Source: Linyphia triangularis (taxonomy: Eukaryota; Arthropoda; Arachnida; Araneae; Linyphiidae). From it: 64,000 bases of DNA. How positions within the stretch are numbered: position 1 is the first letter of the stretch; each line of letters begins with the position of its first letter. The translations under genes and the position numbers were made by a program. Of the stretch, positions 23,125-33,472 are shown piece by piece. The notes below the pieces were generated by a model. That model saw nothing but the letters and a program-made list of their open reading frames with translations, was not told the origin of the DNA and ran no database searches. Location: positions 8,687,796 to 8,751,795 of the forward strand of contig OZ021730.1 in NCBI GenBank assembly GCA_963978545.1, in the 5' to 3' direction.

Positions 23125-23690
23125 GAAAGAAATTGATGATATTAGAAGTGAAGCGCCAATAGTTTTTGAAGCAAATCCACTAGGTGATGTGTCTGAAGCG
23201 TGCTTGTTTGATGAAAATGATGATGAGGTACGAATACTTTTACTTAAAAAAGTTAATTAATAAAACATAAATATATATAGATTCTGCAGACTCTAAAAAT
23301 GTACACAAAAAAGTGAAGTTTAATTTTGTTACTTAGGTATTAGGTATACACAGGAGTTTTTAGAATTTGATGATGAAAGTGTAAGTTAAGTTAAACTTGT
23401 AATTAAAATTTTTTATGTAAAAAGTTTGAAAATATTTTACTAATTTTATAGATACCAAATATTTTAGATTATTTCTGAAGCTGAACAAATATTTATGGAG
23501 AATGATACTGGCATTCTTGCCCCTATAGAGCAAGTGTTCTTAGAAAATCCGTTTATTCCTATAAATATTCAAGCAGAGGGTAGTTCAACAAATTCTGCAG
23601 ACTCTAAAAATGTAAATACAACTCTTTTATCATTTAAAAACTAATCCTTAGTTATGTATATTTAAAATGGGAAAAAAATGGTAAGAGTTA
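23125..23690 (+). other. Series of exon-like pieces with splice-like borders
   Basis: Three short open pieces with AG before and GT after them. 23127-23226 reads KEIDDIRSEAPIVFEANPLG after TTTTAG and ends GATGAG|GTACG. About 23363-23381 reads EFLEFDDES before GTAAG. 23470-23612 reads IISEAEQIFMENDTGILAP and ends AAAAAT|GTAAAT. All are acidic. Together they look like exons of one gene, host or transposon, but no domain is recognised and phase agreement was not proven. Confidence 0.35.
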
Positions 23691-23849
23691 TTTTTAATTT
23701 TTGACATTAGGTACACGATGCTATTCGTATTAATAGAAATGATTTGTAAGATATTTAATTTTATTAATCTGATTTTAATGTGATTATATAAAAAGGAAAA
23801 ACTTTAGCTATTGTTTGGCGCAGGCCATGTGTTGCCCTTGCGCCATAAA

Positions 23850-24350
23850 ACCTAATCAATTTTATAGAAAAGCTTAAAAAAAAGACATCTAAATTCGGCA
23901 CAGAAGAAATTTTATTTGATGTACGAATTGATACAGAATGGCTTCCGGAGAGTGTACAAGGATCACATATTGGCTCCATAATAGAAATCCTAAGGATCAT
24001 GTTTCAAAATATAATTGATTTGCCATCCAGTGGCTTAGGGCCAAATGATTTAATACGATTTTGTATTTTTTTCTGAGCATTTAGACAAGCTTATCAGCAC
24101 ATGTTTCATTCCAATGAATGAAATGTCCACAGAACGAATTCTTCCTGCTATTGTTAAAGCTGTACAGAGTAAGACAGCTATCCCTTTTGATGAGACTTTT
24201 CAAGTGGAGGTCATAACAATTCATCGTCTTTCTGGTGAAGGAAGATCGAAAATAGAAAATATTCAGTTAGACAGACTTGCAAAACGTCTACATGTATCAT
24301 GGTTGTTACTTTCACGGATGTCCATCCTGTTACAATGGCGACATTGACAA
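23850..24350 (+). pseudogene. Coding remnant of unknown transposon or viral type
   Basis: Plus-strand reading FGTEEILFDVRIDTEWLPES, then SIIEILRIMFQNIIDLPSSG, a stop, and in another frame (from 24114) MNEMSTERILPAIVKAVQSK and VEVITIHRLSGEGRSKIENI. The composition and order recall the N-terminal region of proteins found with protein-primed DNA polymerases of Polinton-like or related elements, but no polymerase motif is present. I do not recognise it with certainty. Confidence 0.35.
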
Positions 24351-24692
24351 TATTAATGTTAAGCTCCCAATGAGGGAGTTATTCAAAAAAACAGTCTAAA
24401 AAAAAAAAAAATTAGCCGGAGGCTATTCGTATGTCGAAATTTGGGAACACACGTTTTCTTGAGATGAAAAAAAGAGGTGGTGATTTAAGGTTTTTGTATC
24501 AAATTTGGATTTTGAAGATAGATTAAACTCCAGAGATTCCTTTTTTGGTGGTAGGATGAATAGCATTCAGTTATTTTAGGAAGGTGATGCGAAATATTAC
24601 GCTTTTACTAGCCTATATCCTTACATAAATAAATACTGTAACTATCCAATCGGTCACCCTATCATTATAACTTCTGATGTCCCTATCGATGA
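24351..24692. other. No feature seen
   Basis: A low-complexity A run and short unrelated sequence. No open frame or repeat is recognised. Confidence 0.4.
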
Positions 24693-24867
24693 TTATTTTG
24701 GCATAGTTAAATGTAATATAAATCGGGTAGGTTCTACAAGTTCGTTGTCGGGCGTTATCAAGAAAGTTAGTTTCCCGACAACGCAATTTTTGCAGCTATG
24801 CACTCCGCATGTGTTTGGTGGTAAGTTAAACCTAGTGAGAAGGTGTAGTGTAACTGATCTACACCTA
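24693..24867 (-). pseudogene. env: Second envelope (Gn-like) fragment, part downstream of the Tc1 insertion
   Basis: Minus-strand reading with TRFNLPPNTCGVHSCKNC and ITPDNELVEPTRFIL, closely matching the Gn-like N-terminal part at about 7795-7925 (all Cys positions conserved). It is a different copy, with roughly 60-70% identity by eye, so this envelope family exists more than once. It ends abruptly on the left near 24700. On the right it is cut at a TA by a Tc1 transposon and continues at 26519. Confidence 0.8.
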
Positions 24868-26518
24868 CAGTGAGTGTAAAAAGTATTCGTACAGTACCAC
24901 AATTGATTTAAAAGAGATCCGTTCATAAAAATTATAAACATAAATTCCATTTTAATTAATTAAAAATATATAATAGAACATATTTTCACTAGTTTCATGT
25001 GAAATTTACACAAAAATAATTTTATACATGAATAAATATTTACAAAACTGAAACAATCCAGCATCTTGTGGTGTAAAAAGTATTCGTACATCAGGCATAT
25101 ATTGGCCAATACAATCATAATATTTCAGCTAATACCTTGTAAGATATCCTTTAGCTCGAATAACTGCCTTGAGTCTCTTTGGCATCGATTCCACCAATTT
25201 TGCTGTTATTGAGCTAGATATGGCGTCCCATTCTTGATTAAGAGCTGATTCCAAATCATTTTTATTTGAAATATGTCTGGATCTAATATTTTTATCAAGA
25301 ATGTCCCATAAATTCTCGATGGGGTTGAGGTCCGGCGATTGAGGAGGGAATTTCATGAACTTTGGGGTATTACATAGTATCTAGAGCCTTGTGTTTAGGG
25401 CTGTGTGCTTGAGGTCGTTATCATGCATGAAAACGTAAGCACCATTCAAGCCCATTTTTGTTGCACTAGGTCCTAAATTATTTTTAAAATGTCAATATAA
25501 AGTTGATGATTCATAATGCCTTTATTGAAGACTAATTTACCCACCCCAGAAGCACTCATATAACCCCAAACAAGCAGACTTCCACCCCCATGTTTCACTG
25601 TTGGCACTAAATTCTTAGGATGCATTTCTGTATTGCGCTTTCTCCATACCATTCGTCTCCCGTCCGATCCAAATATGTTGTATTTACTTTCGTCTGAAAA
25701 GATAATCTTTTTCCAGAAATCTGGACTTTCATTAACTTATTGCTTGGCGAAAGACAATCGCAGCTTCCAATTCTTCTCACCAACAAAGAATTTTCTTCTC
25801 GCAACACGGCCATGGAAACCTTCATTTCTGCATGCATTTCGAACAGTACTTAAGGAGACTGCTGTTCCATTGTTCTTTAGTTCTGATGTTAATGTAGGAG
25901 CACTTATTTTGGCATCCTTCTTTAATGAACGTACCAGAAACCGTCTGTCAGATGATATCAATAGACATGGTCGCCCAGTACGATAACTGTTTTGAACCTT
26001 TTCAGTATCAGCAAACTTTTTTTTATGATTGACTGCACAGTTGAATGGGGTCTACCGACCAGATCAGAAATCTTGTTGTACGATTTACCATTTTTTCGGA
26101 GCTTTAAAATCAGTTCTCTTTCGGAAACACTTGTCTCTTTACTTTTACGACCCATTACAGAATTTCTAGTTTCTCACTACATTAAAATTTCCACTGAAGA
26201 ACCTTTTAAGTAACTTACAAGATGACGTCAATTAACTACATCATAATGGCTAAACCAATCACAAAATAACTAAAAAAAAATGTGCCTTTCTTTTAGTGTA
26301 CGAATAATTTTTACACTAAAATAAATCGTCAATTTTTAGTTTTCTGTAAATATTACCACAATTGTAATATTTTTTTCTGATTTTTACACGCATTCATGTT
26401 TGATAAAAGATATTTTGTTAATTTATGCTAATTTTATGTTAATTTAGGCAGAATTAACAAACCGATGCTAGCTCCTTTCTAGAAACCACTCCTGTACGAA
26501 TACTTTCTACACTCACTG
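24868..26518 (-). mobile_element. Tc1-like DNA transposon, 1651 bp, IR/DR type
   Basis: Complete element flanked by TA (24866-24867 and 26519-26520). Terminal inverted repeats begin CAGTGAGTGTAAAAAGTATT (left) and CAGTGAGTGTAGAAAGTATT (right, reverse strand). The core GTGTAAAAAGTATTCGTAC recurs internally near 25072 and, inverted, near 26300, giving the double-repeat arms seen in IR/DR-type Tc1 elements. It carries one defective transposase gene and interrupts an envelope fragment. Confidence 0.95.
25129..26155 (-). pseudogene. Tc1-like transposase, frameshifted
   Basis: Cut-and-paste DDE transposase. Start at 26155: MGRKSKETSVSERELILKLR, then the paired HTH (NKISDLVGRPHSTVQSIIKK). Middle: SLSTVRNACRNEGFHGRVARRK and a stop after LSFAKQ at about 25738. 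Catalytic region in fragments: FSDES-type first Asp near 25690, a VPTVKHGGGS-type block near 25590, and SPDLNPIENLWDILDKNI at 25300-25350 holding the final Glu. The end is KGYLTRY at 25129. Stops and frameshifts make it inactive, but its arms are intact. Confidence 0.9.
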
Positions 26519-26580
26519 TATATTCTGTCTCCTCGAAAACGCACAGTTGTGCGTGGTGTGTTACTGCTCATCCTTGAATA
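26519..26580 (-). pseudogene. env: Second envelope fragment, part upstream of the Tc1 insertion
   Basis: Reading the minus strand from about 26565 to 26521 gives a His-His pair and a Cys in the positions found just after the signal peptide of the 7.65-kb envelope gene. It joins in frame to the 24693-24867 piece if the Tc1 and one TA are ignored. A stop codon lies six codons upstream of the His pair, so the signal peptide part is missing or separated by an intron. Confidence 0.7.
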
Positions 26581-26599
26581 ATGTGACACAGCATAACTA

Positions 26600-27536
26600 G
26601 GGTCCATGACAGCACTGAAAGGCAATTTGTGAATGTTAATCAACCCATAACCCAATGACATAGCCATAATCAAAAGGTAATTAAATTTTAGATTATTCCA
26701 ATAAATCCTGACTTGATAACCATTTTGGGATGTGCATAATTTATGTCTAAATAAATTATCCATTCTTCACTTCTAGTTTGTGAAATAACCACCGGGGGGA
26801 AAAAAAAGTGGCCAATTAAAAAAAAAAAAAAATACAATAAATTTGCGATATGTGAAAAAAAAGAATTCTTTTTAATTTAAAATTCCTTGAACCAGAAATG
26901 CGTTTCCTTTTTTTTTTTTTTTTTTCCCCACACCCATGGCGAATAATAATAATAAAAAGAAAATGCCTGTGTTTCATTTTACATCATAAGAACTAATAAA
27001 AATTTCAACAAGTACAAGAAAAAAAAAATAATAATAAAAAATCTCATGTCTTGATTATATACAAGCAGTAGCATCCGAAATGCTTTTCTGACCTGTTCTC
27101 CATACTTCACTGACCTTCCCAGTGAAAGTCGGAAATCACAAAACCGTGTTGTGAAAACTCATGCAATGGCCAGCATAGCCACCTATTAAAGAATTTTGAA
27201 ATACTCCAATTTATCTCTAATCGAATCAAATTTTCCCCCGAAACCAAATGACAACTTTTTGCAACATCGAAATGACCTCTTTGAAAATACAACCCTTTCC
27301 AAATGCTGTGTAAAAAATAATTTTTTTTCCCCTACCTTTTTTTTTTCAATACCTAAAAAAAATATCCGCCGTATTTCCACAATTCTATTCTCAAATATGA
27401 TCCCACACCTGTATTTTTCGTTGTCCTTGAATTTCCCATACTAAAACAAATTCAATGATATTCCTGCTTCCTTTTTTTTTTCCCCAAAAGAAAAAACTTT
27501 TCAAAATCAATAACAATTTTCATTGACTACAAAACG
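26600..27536. other. AT-rich sequence without a recognised gene
   Basis: Long A and T runs and short frames (up to 94 codons) with no domain. The 26479-26763 minus-strand frame overlaps the envelope remnant in a different phase and is probably chance. Confidence 0.4.
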
Positions 27537-27740
27537 AATACCTGATGAAGCCGACCAAACGGTATAGTGGTTAGCGTGCTAGCTTCTAGACCGCGAGGTT
27601 GCGGGTTCGAGTCCCGTGTTGGCATGGGTGTTTGTAAATGTATGTTGGCTTGTCTAATGACGAATGTTTCGGCGCATTATAGCCCTCGTGTTGCTGACGG
27701 CGCCAGATAATCTGAATACAACCAACCAATACCTGATGAA
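27537..27740 (+). mobile_element. SINE, 13-bp target duplication
   Basis: Body 27550-27727, plus strand, between AATACCTGATGAA copies at 27537-27549 and 27728-27740. Head CCGACCAAACGG, A-box-like and B-box sequences intact, tail ending CAACCAACC. Confidence 0.95.
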
Positions 27741-28255
27741 CTTCCCCTGATTAACAATCCCTCCACTTTTTCTTTCAAAAAAAAATTTCCTCCGTAATCC
27801 AAAATCCTTTTGTTAAAACTAATCATGCAATCAAAACGATATAGGAACGCCAATTTCTCATCGAACTCCTCTCCAAATACCTCTCTGCGGAAAGCCGTAT
27901 ATTCTTATTTATCTTTCTTTTATCTCCTTTTTTCCTTTTTCACCATTATTTTCTGTGACCAATTGCGACCCTCCATAATTTTTGACACTCTGTGAATAAT
28001 ATTTAGATAAAATCACCATCTATTCCCTTTTTCATAAACTAAAGAAAAATAATCATTATACTCCCGATCAATTAGTCGAAATCGCACCAATATCCTTAAC
28101 ATACCGAATCCTACTTTTGTGCTCTGCTCGTAATTATTTTACTTGAACGCAGCGAGTCAAAAGAACTCGAAGTATGGATCCCTTTTTGAAAAGTGGAAAA
28201 ATCAAAAAAAAAAATTTCGCCTCTATAATTATCGATAAAAAGTCAACCCTAAATT

Positions 28256-28320
28256 GCTGTGGTTGGGTGGTTTGATAATTCTGGCGCAAGAGCAACACGT
28301 GGTCCATACTACATAAAACA
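28256..28320 (-). mobile_element. Isolated LINE 3'-tail fragment
   Basis: Plus-strand GGTTGGGTGGTTTGATAATT then CTGGCGCAAGAGCAACACG and GGTCCATACT. This is the reverse complement of the LINE 3' hairpin region with several changes and no LINE coding sequence next to it: a severely 5'-truncated, old LINE (or SINE) end. Confidence 0.7.
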
Positions 28321-28579
28321 ATCTAATGAACAACAGTTCAAAATTTAAGCAACATAGTATCGGAAAAATTATTTAAAGGTCAAAGATGAGATATTTTAAT
28401 AGGTGAAAACCCTTCCAAAAAAAAAAATGACCCGCGATCTGTTAATTTATGTCTTATCGTGAAACAACATTTGTGCTCGACTTCTTCGTTATTGGCTGTT
28501 CCAAAGGACTCAACTTGCAGTAAATCTGGAGTATGCAAATTCCCTGCCTGTGTTGTAATCTGATTTGCCCTTTGCTTAT

Positions 28580-29160
28580 TTCAAAACCCAAGAACTGAAT
28601 TAGACACATTCCGGGATGCTTGATGAAGTTGAATCGCAGCGTTAGTCCTCCATTGACTTGTGGTGCCGTGAAGACTTCAGAATTTGCCGAATAATTAAAT
28701 AAAAATTTGTACCATTTGAACTGCTAAAAAAAAAATGCCTATTTATTTTGTAAATCATCGTAAGTAAAAGTTAATTTTATCTTTGTTTAATTTAATTAAT
28801 TTTTTTTTCTGTGTTGTGTTATATACAAATGTGTTATTATTTGCTTTAGAAAAAAAACTTAGTTAATTTGTAAGTGTTTTCTTAATGATCGCCAATTGAT
28901 AGAGAATAAAAAAGAAATCCCCTCGTGCACTCAAGAGGATATCCTCCCAAAACTCGAAATTGACTTAAATTAGTTTAATTTCTTTTTCTAAAAATTTGAT
29001 GATTATTAAATTTTATTTTTTTCATTTTTATTACCAATCATTTTAAATGAGTATATTTGTTTGAATTTCGGATTTTGATAGATAATTATCATAGTCTATT
29101 AGTTGTGCATTTATTATACACTAGTTGATTTAATTAATAGATAAAATAAATTGAATAATG
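28580..29160 (+). repeat. Dispersed repeat block R, copy 1
   Basis: Matches 37018-37610 over its whole length: shared AACCCAAGAAC, TTAGTCCTCCAT, TTCTTAATGATCGCCAATT, CCCCTCGTGCACT, AAGGATATC and GATAGATAATTATCATAG in the same order. AT-rich, no coding potential. Copy 2 follows the Q/N-like region, and copy 1 precedes Q copy 1, so R may be the 3' end of the Q element. Confidence 0.75.
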
Positions 29161-29860
29161 TTATAAGTTTATATGTCTAGATTAGGAAAAAGAAATGCGT
29201 TTGTTAAGTTTTTATAAGTAAACTTAACGTGGATAATTTGTTATAGATTAGTGGCATTTATTTAAATGCGTGATGAAAACTAGAATTAATAACTTTTCGT
29301 AATCTTGATGAATTATAATTGCATGTGTGTAATCAAAATGAAGGTAGTTTAATTTTATTATCGAAAATGATAATAAACGTAGTGGTGTCAGACTTTGATA
29401 GTATACCAGGAACGGAACTCATTTTCCCGATTATTGCAACTGTAGCCTTCCATTACATCTTGTGATGTTAGTTTTTTTTTTTTCTTCCTGACCATAGCAA
29501 GCATTCTCAGGTGTCGTTTTTTTCTTCTTCTTTTATGGGGATAGAGAAAGATTTTACCCCCTATGAAATAGCTCTTGGTCACAAAGAAACGAAATACTTT
29601 ACATTCAGGTGTATATTTAAAGTCCCCCTGAATCGTAAAAGAGGACTTACCCTTATTTCGTAATTGCGCTCCCTTCTCAATAGGACCCTAAATGTAACAC
29701 TTGAAGTATAACCTGGTTGTCGAATGTCATCCAAATTGCTCGTAAAGTACCTTTATTTTTCGAAGTTGACGTAGCTCCTCCTATTAAAACTGACCCTTGG
29801 CCGAAGGGACTCGTCTGGTCACAAAGCCTTCGCGGACCCTCTATATGAAACAGGTGTTTG

Positions 29861-30065
29861 AATGTGTGTCTCTGCCGACCAAACGGTATAGTGGTTAGCG
29901 TGCTGGCTTCTAGATCGCGAGGTTGCGGGTTCGAGTCCCGTGTTGGCATGGGTGTTTGTAAATGTATGTTGGCTTGTCTAATGACGAAATGTTTCGGCGC
30001 ATTATAGCCCTCGTGTTGCTGACGGCGCCAGATAATCTGAATACAACCAACAATGTGTGTCTCTG
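29861..30065 (+). mobile_element. SINE in Q copy 1, 14-bp target duplication
   Basis: Body 29875-30051 between AATGTGTGTCTCTG at 29861-29874 and 30052-30065. The empty site is preserved in Q copy 2 near 34436 (AATGTGTGTGTATCTG), confirming the insertion. Confidence 0.95.
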
Positions 30066-30386
30066 TTGCCTCAAGCTAGTGTTCTCCCGTCTTCCATGGT
30101 GAGTATTTAACGTCGTAGGATTTATAGCAATTTAAATGTCTGCGCCCCTTCAGCCCCCTAACGAAAACTAGGTATGTGAATATGCTTCAAAAGAAAAGCT
30201 TGCGACGATCTGTTCCCTTGGTTTCTCTCTTCCTTTCTTTTTCACTCCCCCCTTTTTTCAAGATCCCCCTTTTCAGGCTTGTATTTTTTTTTTCGTGATC
30301 GTGTCTACTTCGCACTTGGATATCTTTCTGATCGCACTTGCCGCCTCCCTGTTCTTCGCGTCATTCCCTTCTTCACCTCTACCAAA

Positions 30387-30925
30387 ATGCAATCTCCATC
30401 TCTCTCAACCTCCAGCCTGTTCGACATTGAAGTCGACTCGCTCCCTCGCCCGAGCATCCCGGCTGTGTTTCACTCCCCGACTGCGCCCCAGAAAGAGGAC
30501 CACCGCCCGATAGCGCCACCGTGAGCCCACGCGACCTTCGCCCCGTCGCAACGTCCACCCCGAGCTGTGGCGCCCGCTGCTCGGAGCTTTACCGACCCTC
30601 CTCACCGGTGTCCGTGCCCGTCCGGCTGAATGACCGATGGCTTCTTGACCATAGCCATCGAGATTACGGCTGGAACGGGGAATTCTCTCTCGAATCGGAC
30701 AGCGCTGAGGAGAACGAGGAGCCCACCCTAGCTTCGGTGATGGCAGAATTGAGGTTTGTCCTCGACGAGGACAAACTGAATATAGTCGAGAGAGCCATTG
30801 CCGGAGCCAAAGAGGCAGAGATCAGGGCCCATTTTGCCCAATCCAATTTAAATTATTTTAAACGGAAATTCACCCAGTTGCGTGGTAGCTTATCTGAAGC
30901 ACTCCTTAAGACTGCTTCAGAGTTG
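30387..30925 (+). pseudogene. Q-element protein, about 180 residues, frameshifted
   Basis: Starts ATG at 30387 (MQSPSLSTSSLFDIEVDSLP), Pro/Ser-rich and acidic. The frame stops after HRPIAPP at about 30524, while the continuation (SPRDLRPVATSTPSCGARC...) is in the next frame to 30925. Copy 3 is open across the same point, so this is an indel. The C-terminal 90 residues are helical and charged (SDSAEENEEPTLASVMAELR, LNIVERAIAGAKEAEIRAHF, FKRKFTQLRGSLSEALL), compatible with a coiled coil. No known family is recognised; an oligomerising gag-like or phosphoprotein-like role is speculation. Confidence 0.55.
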
Positions 30926-30960
30926 TAACTAGCAAAAAAAAATAAAAAAAAAATTTCATC

Positions 30961-31212
30961 ATCCAGCTCCTTTCTTTTCGTGTTTATTTATTTGCGTTAA
31001 TTCCTAAATTGATAACTGTTTTTTTTTTTTTTTTCGCTTTTTTTTTTTGCTTGTAATTGACTAATTATCATTGATTTTTCAGCTGGTGAAGAAAAAAAAA
31101 CTCTTTTTCTCTTCTCCTTTCCCTTTGAAGGTGCTTAAACATATCCTAGAACTTAGATCCCATGTACTAATTGTATTTTCCTTTCAGTTATTCAATAACG
31201 TTTATTACTTTC
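30961..31212. other. T-rich spacer
   Basis: Poly-T and TTTC-rich sequence between Q copy 1 and the truncated LINE-A. No gene seen. Confidence 0.4.
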
Positions 31213-31222
31213 AGAATTTTTC

Positions 31223-31991
31223 TCACGGTTTAGGCATTTTCGGTAAACTTGTTGATGTAACAGGGATTGATAAGTGTGCAGCTTCGATGATAGCCTTGGT
31301 GATTGAATTTGTAGCATCATCGATGTTATCTTGGTTCACCATCTCGTTCGATAGATGGACAATGGAAGAAAATAGGTCCCAATCCGCCGCTTCGATTTTA
31401 AATCGAGGTGGGCGGGAAGAATGTGGGTCGTCGTTTATCTCATGTTTTAAACAGATAGGGAAGTGGCCGCTGTGATAGAGATCACTGCCGATGCTATAAG
31501 ACCATAGGTGCAGAAGAGATGGTGAACACAAGACGAGATCAATGGCGTGAAATGTCCTCGAAGGGGCGTGGAAGTGAGTTGGCTGCCCATTATTGAGTAG
31601 ACAAAGATTTTGGTCATCTAGCAGTTTCTCAATTTGCCTTCCACGTGAATTAATATCTGGACTACCCCCAAAGAGGACTATGGCCATTAAAGTCACCCAT
31701 TATGATAAATGGGGCTGGAAGCTGATTACATAACCTGTTTAGTTCTGCTTGTCGGATATTGTGATTAGGGGGCAAGTATATAGAGGAAACTGTAACAAGT
31801 GTGTTGATATTTACTTGAACAGCGACTGCTTGTAATGTAGTATTTAGCGACAACGGTGTTGAAGGTGAGCTATTGGATGTAAATATTGCAACACCCCCGC
31901 AGGCTCTATCATTTGTGACACAATCCTTACGAAGAGGACTATATCCCCTAACAAGAGAGCTCTGAAAAGGCTTCAAGAGCGTCTCTTGCAA
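31223..31991 (-). pseudogene. LINE-A copy C ORF2, endonuclease domain only
   Basis: MQETLLKPFQSSLVRGYSPL to GDFNGHSPLWG in one frame (31662-31991), then after an extra C in CCCC near 31670 the continuation NSRGRQIEKLLDDQNLCLLN and SGHFPICLK in another (31223-31696). SGHFP replaces the SDHFP of the other copies, so an endonuclease active-site Asp is lost. It ends before the RT. Confidence 0.88.
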
Positions 31992-32086
31992 ACAGAAGCA
32001 AACAGGTTTATATACGTCAATAAGATGTTTGATGTCTACCGAATTGTGGTGGAAACCGCGACAATTCCAAGATAACAGATTGAATG

Positions 32087-33472
32087 TTACTTGGATTGAG
32101 TGCTGATCCGCCGGGTTTTACCCTTACTCTTAGGACTAAGAAGAGCAGGGGTTTCTAGGCCTGGATCAATTTCCATGTCACCTGGGTCAGAAAGACCCGA
32201 GATAACATCGGCCTCATCATCAGAAGATGTTTCTGATGGATCTTTTATTATTTTCAATTTAGGTGGAGTAATTGTTTTCTTTTGTTGAATTTTATTTTTC
32301 AATAAATTTCCGGGTTTATTAGATGTTTTATTTTCGGGTAGTTTCTTTTTGTTTTTCACGGCAGGTTTAGGTATATTAACATTTGACTTTGAACTGAATG
32401 GAATAAGGTTTGTTTGGGATGAAGAAGTGTTGTGTTTTATGGGAGGAGTGAAGCGTTTAAGCAATTCTTCAGGTGATATATCTGATTTCGGGATATGAAT
32501 ATCAGTTTGGGTTGCAATGGATTTCAATTCAGATTTTTTAGGAACCATTGATTTTGCTATTTTACTGGCCATTGAATTGGTTACGGTGTTTTCGTGTATT
32601 TTTCGGGCTTCTGGATAGGAAATGTTGTTATGGGTTTTTATCTTTTGGATTTCCTTTTCTTCTATCCAATTGGGGCATAATCTGGAAAAGGATGGATGTT
32701 TTCCAGAGCAGTTGACGCAGGTGGGCTCAGCTTTACAGCCTTCGCTGGGATGTTCAATGCTGCCACACACTGCGCAAGTTTCGATTTTACTTCTGCATGC
32801 GTTCTTTGAATGGCCGAACTTTTGACATTTAAAACACCGTAACGGGTTGGGAACGTACGGACGGACGGGACAGCTCAAGTAACCAGCAATGATTTTATTG
32901 GGAAGATTGGGGGTGTTGAAAGTCAAGATTATATGTTTTGTTTCGATTATTTCATTATCTCTTTTAATGGTAATACGTTTGGCATTTGTGACCCCCAGGG
33001 GAGACAGTTCTTTTATAATCTCTGAGTCTTCAACATGTTGAAGATCGGTCTCAGAGATCACCCCCTGACAAGAGTTTAGAGCTCTATGAGGAGTCACGGA
33101 TATTGCAATGGTTCCTATTGATGTTGCGGATAGTAGGTATTGGGATTGTCTTGGGTCTTTAGTCTCTATGAGAAAATCACAGGATTTTAGTTTCTTGATT
33201 GATTTTGGTTCATTGCCACAAATCCCCTTTATCCCCTTTTGGATAAAGAATGGGGACATTTTCCCTAGTTCACCCAATTCTGAGTGAACTATAAGAAAAG
33301 ATGGGACTGTGGCTGAGAGAGATGCTATGGATGGATCAAGTTGTGAAGCTGGTTTTTTAGAGTTTGGGTCAATGTCAGGTTCTATTGTGCGTTTTGTCGA
33401 TTTGTTTACAGTTATCGCTTGGGGATTTAAGCCTCCCGTCGGGCATAAAGAAAGAGGAGATAAAATTTCCAT
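32087..33472 (-). CDS. LINE-A copy C ORF1, zinc-knuckle RNA-binding protein
   Basis: 461 residues from MEILSPLSLCPTGGLNPQ. Three knuckles: CFKCQKFGHSKNAC, CAVCGSIEHPSEGC, CVNCSGKHPSFSRLC. Same acidic C-terminus as the 17.7-kb copy (SSDDEADVISGLSDPGDMEID). Open throughout despite the dead ORF2. The two LINE-A ORF1s differ mainly in the linker between the knuckles and the C-terminus. Confidence 0.9.
   Translation of the reverse strand: MEILSPLSLCPTGGLNPQAITVNKSTKRTIEPDIDPNSKKPASQLDPSIASLSATVPSFLIVHSELGELGKMSPFFIQKGIKGICGNEPKSIKKLKSCDFLIETKDPRQSQYLLSATSIGTIAISVTPHRALNSCQGVISETDLQHVEDSEIIKELSPLGVTNAKRITIKRDNEIIETKHIILTFNTPNLPNKIIAGYLSCPVRPYVPNPLRCFKCQKFGHSKNACRSKIETCAVCGSIEHPSEGCKAEPTCVNCSGKHPSFSRLCPNWIEEKEIQKIKTHNNISYPEARKIHENTVTNSMASKIAKSMVPKKSELKSIATQTDIHIPKSDISPEELLKRFTPPIKHNTSSSQTNLIPFSSKSNVNIPKPAVKNKKKLPENKTSNKPGNLLKNKIQQKKTITPPKLKIIKDPSETSSDDEADVISGLSDPGDMEIDPGLETPALLSPKSKGKTRRISTQSK

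Larger units (their letters stand above)
29540..30960 (+). mobile_element. Repeat Q, copy 1
   Basis: Matches 34104-34790 and 40105-40562 plus 42728-43036. Shared blocks include GATAGAGAAAGATTTTACCC, GGTTGTCGAATGTCATCC, GTCACAAAGCCTTCGCGG, AGTGTTCTCCCGTCTTCCAT, GGTATGTGAATATGCTTC and GCTTGCGACGATCTGTTCCC, giving about 850 bp of leader before an ORF. A SINE is inserted in the leader. Neither LTRs nor TIRs were identified. The leader is CT-rich near the ORF. Confidence 0.75.

Noticed and set aside
30279..30524. Frame starting at 30279 as an independent gene
   Set aside because: Its N-terminal part is leader sequence; only the region from the ATG at 30387 is conserved with the third Q copy.
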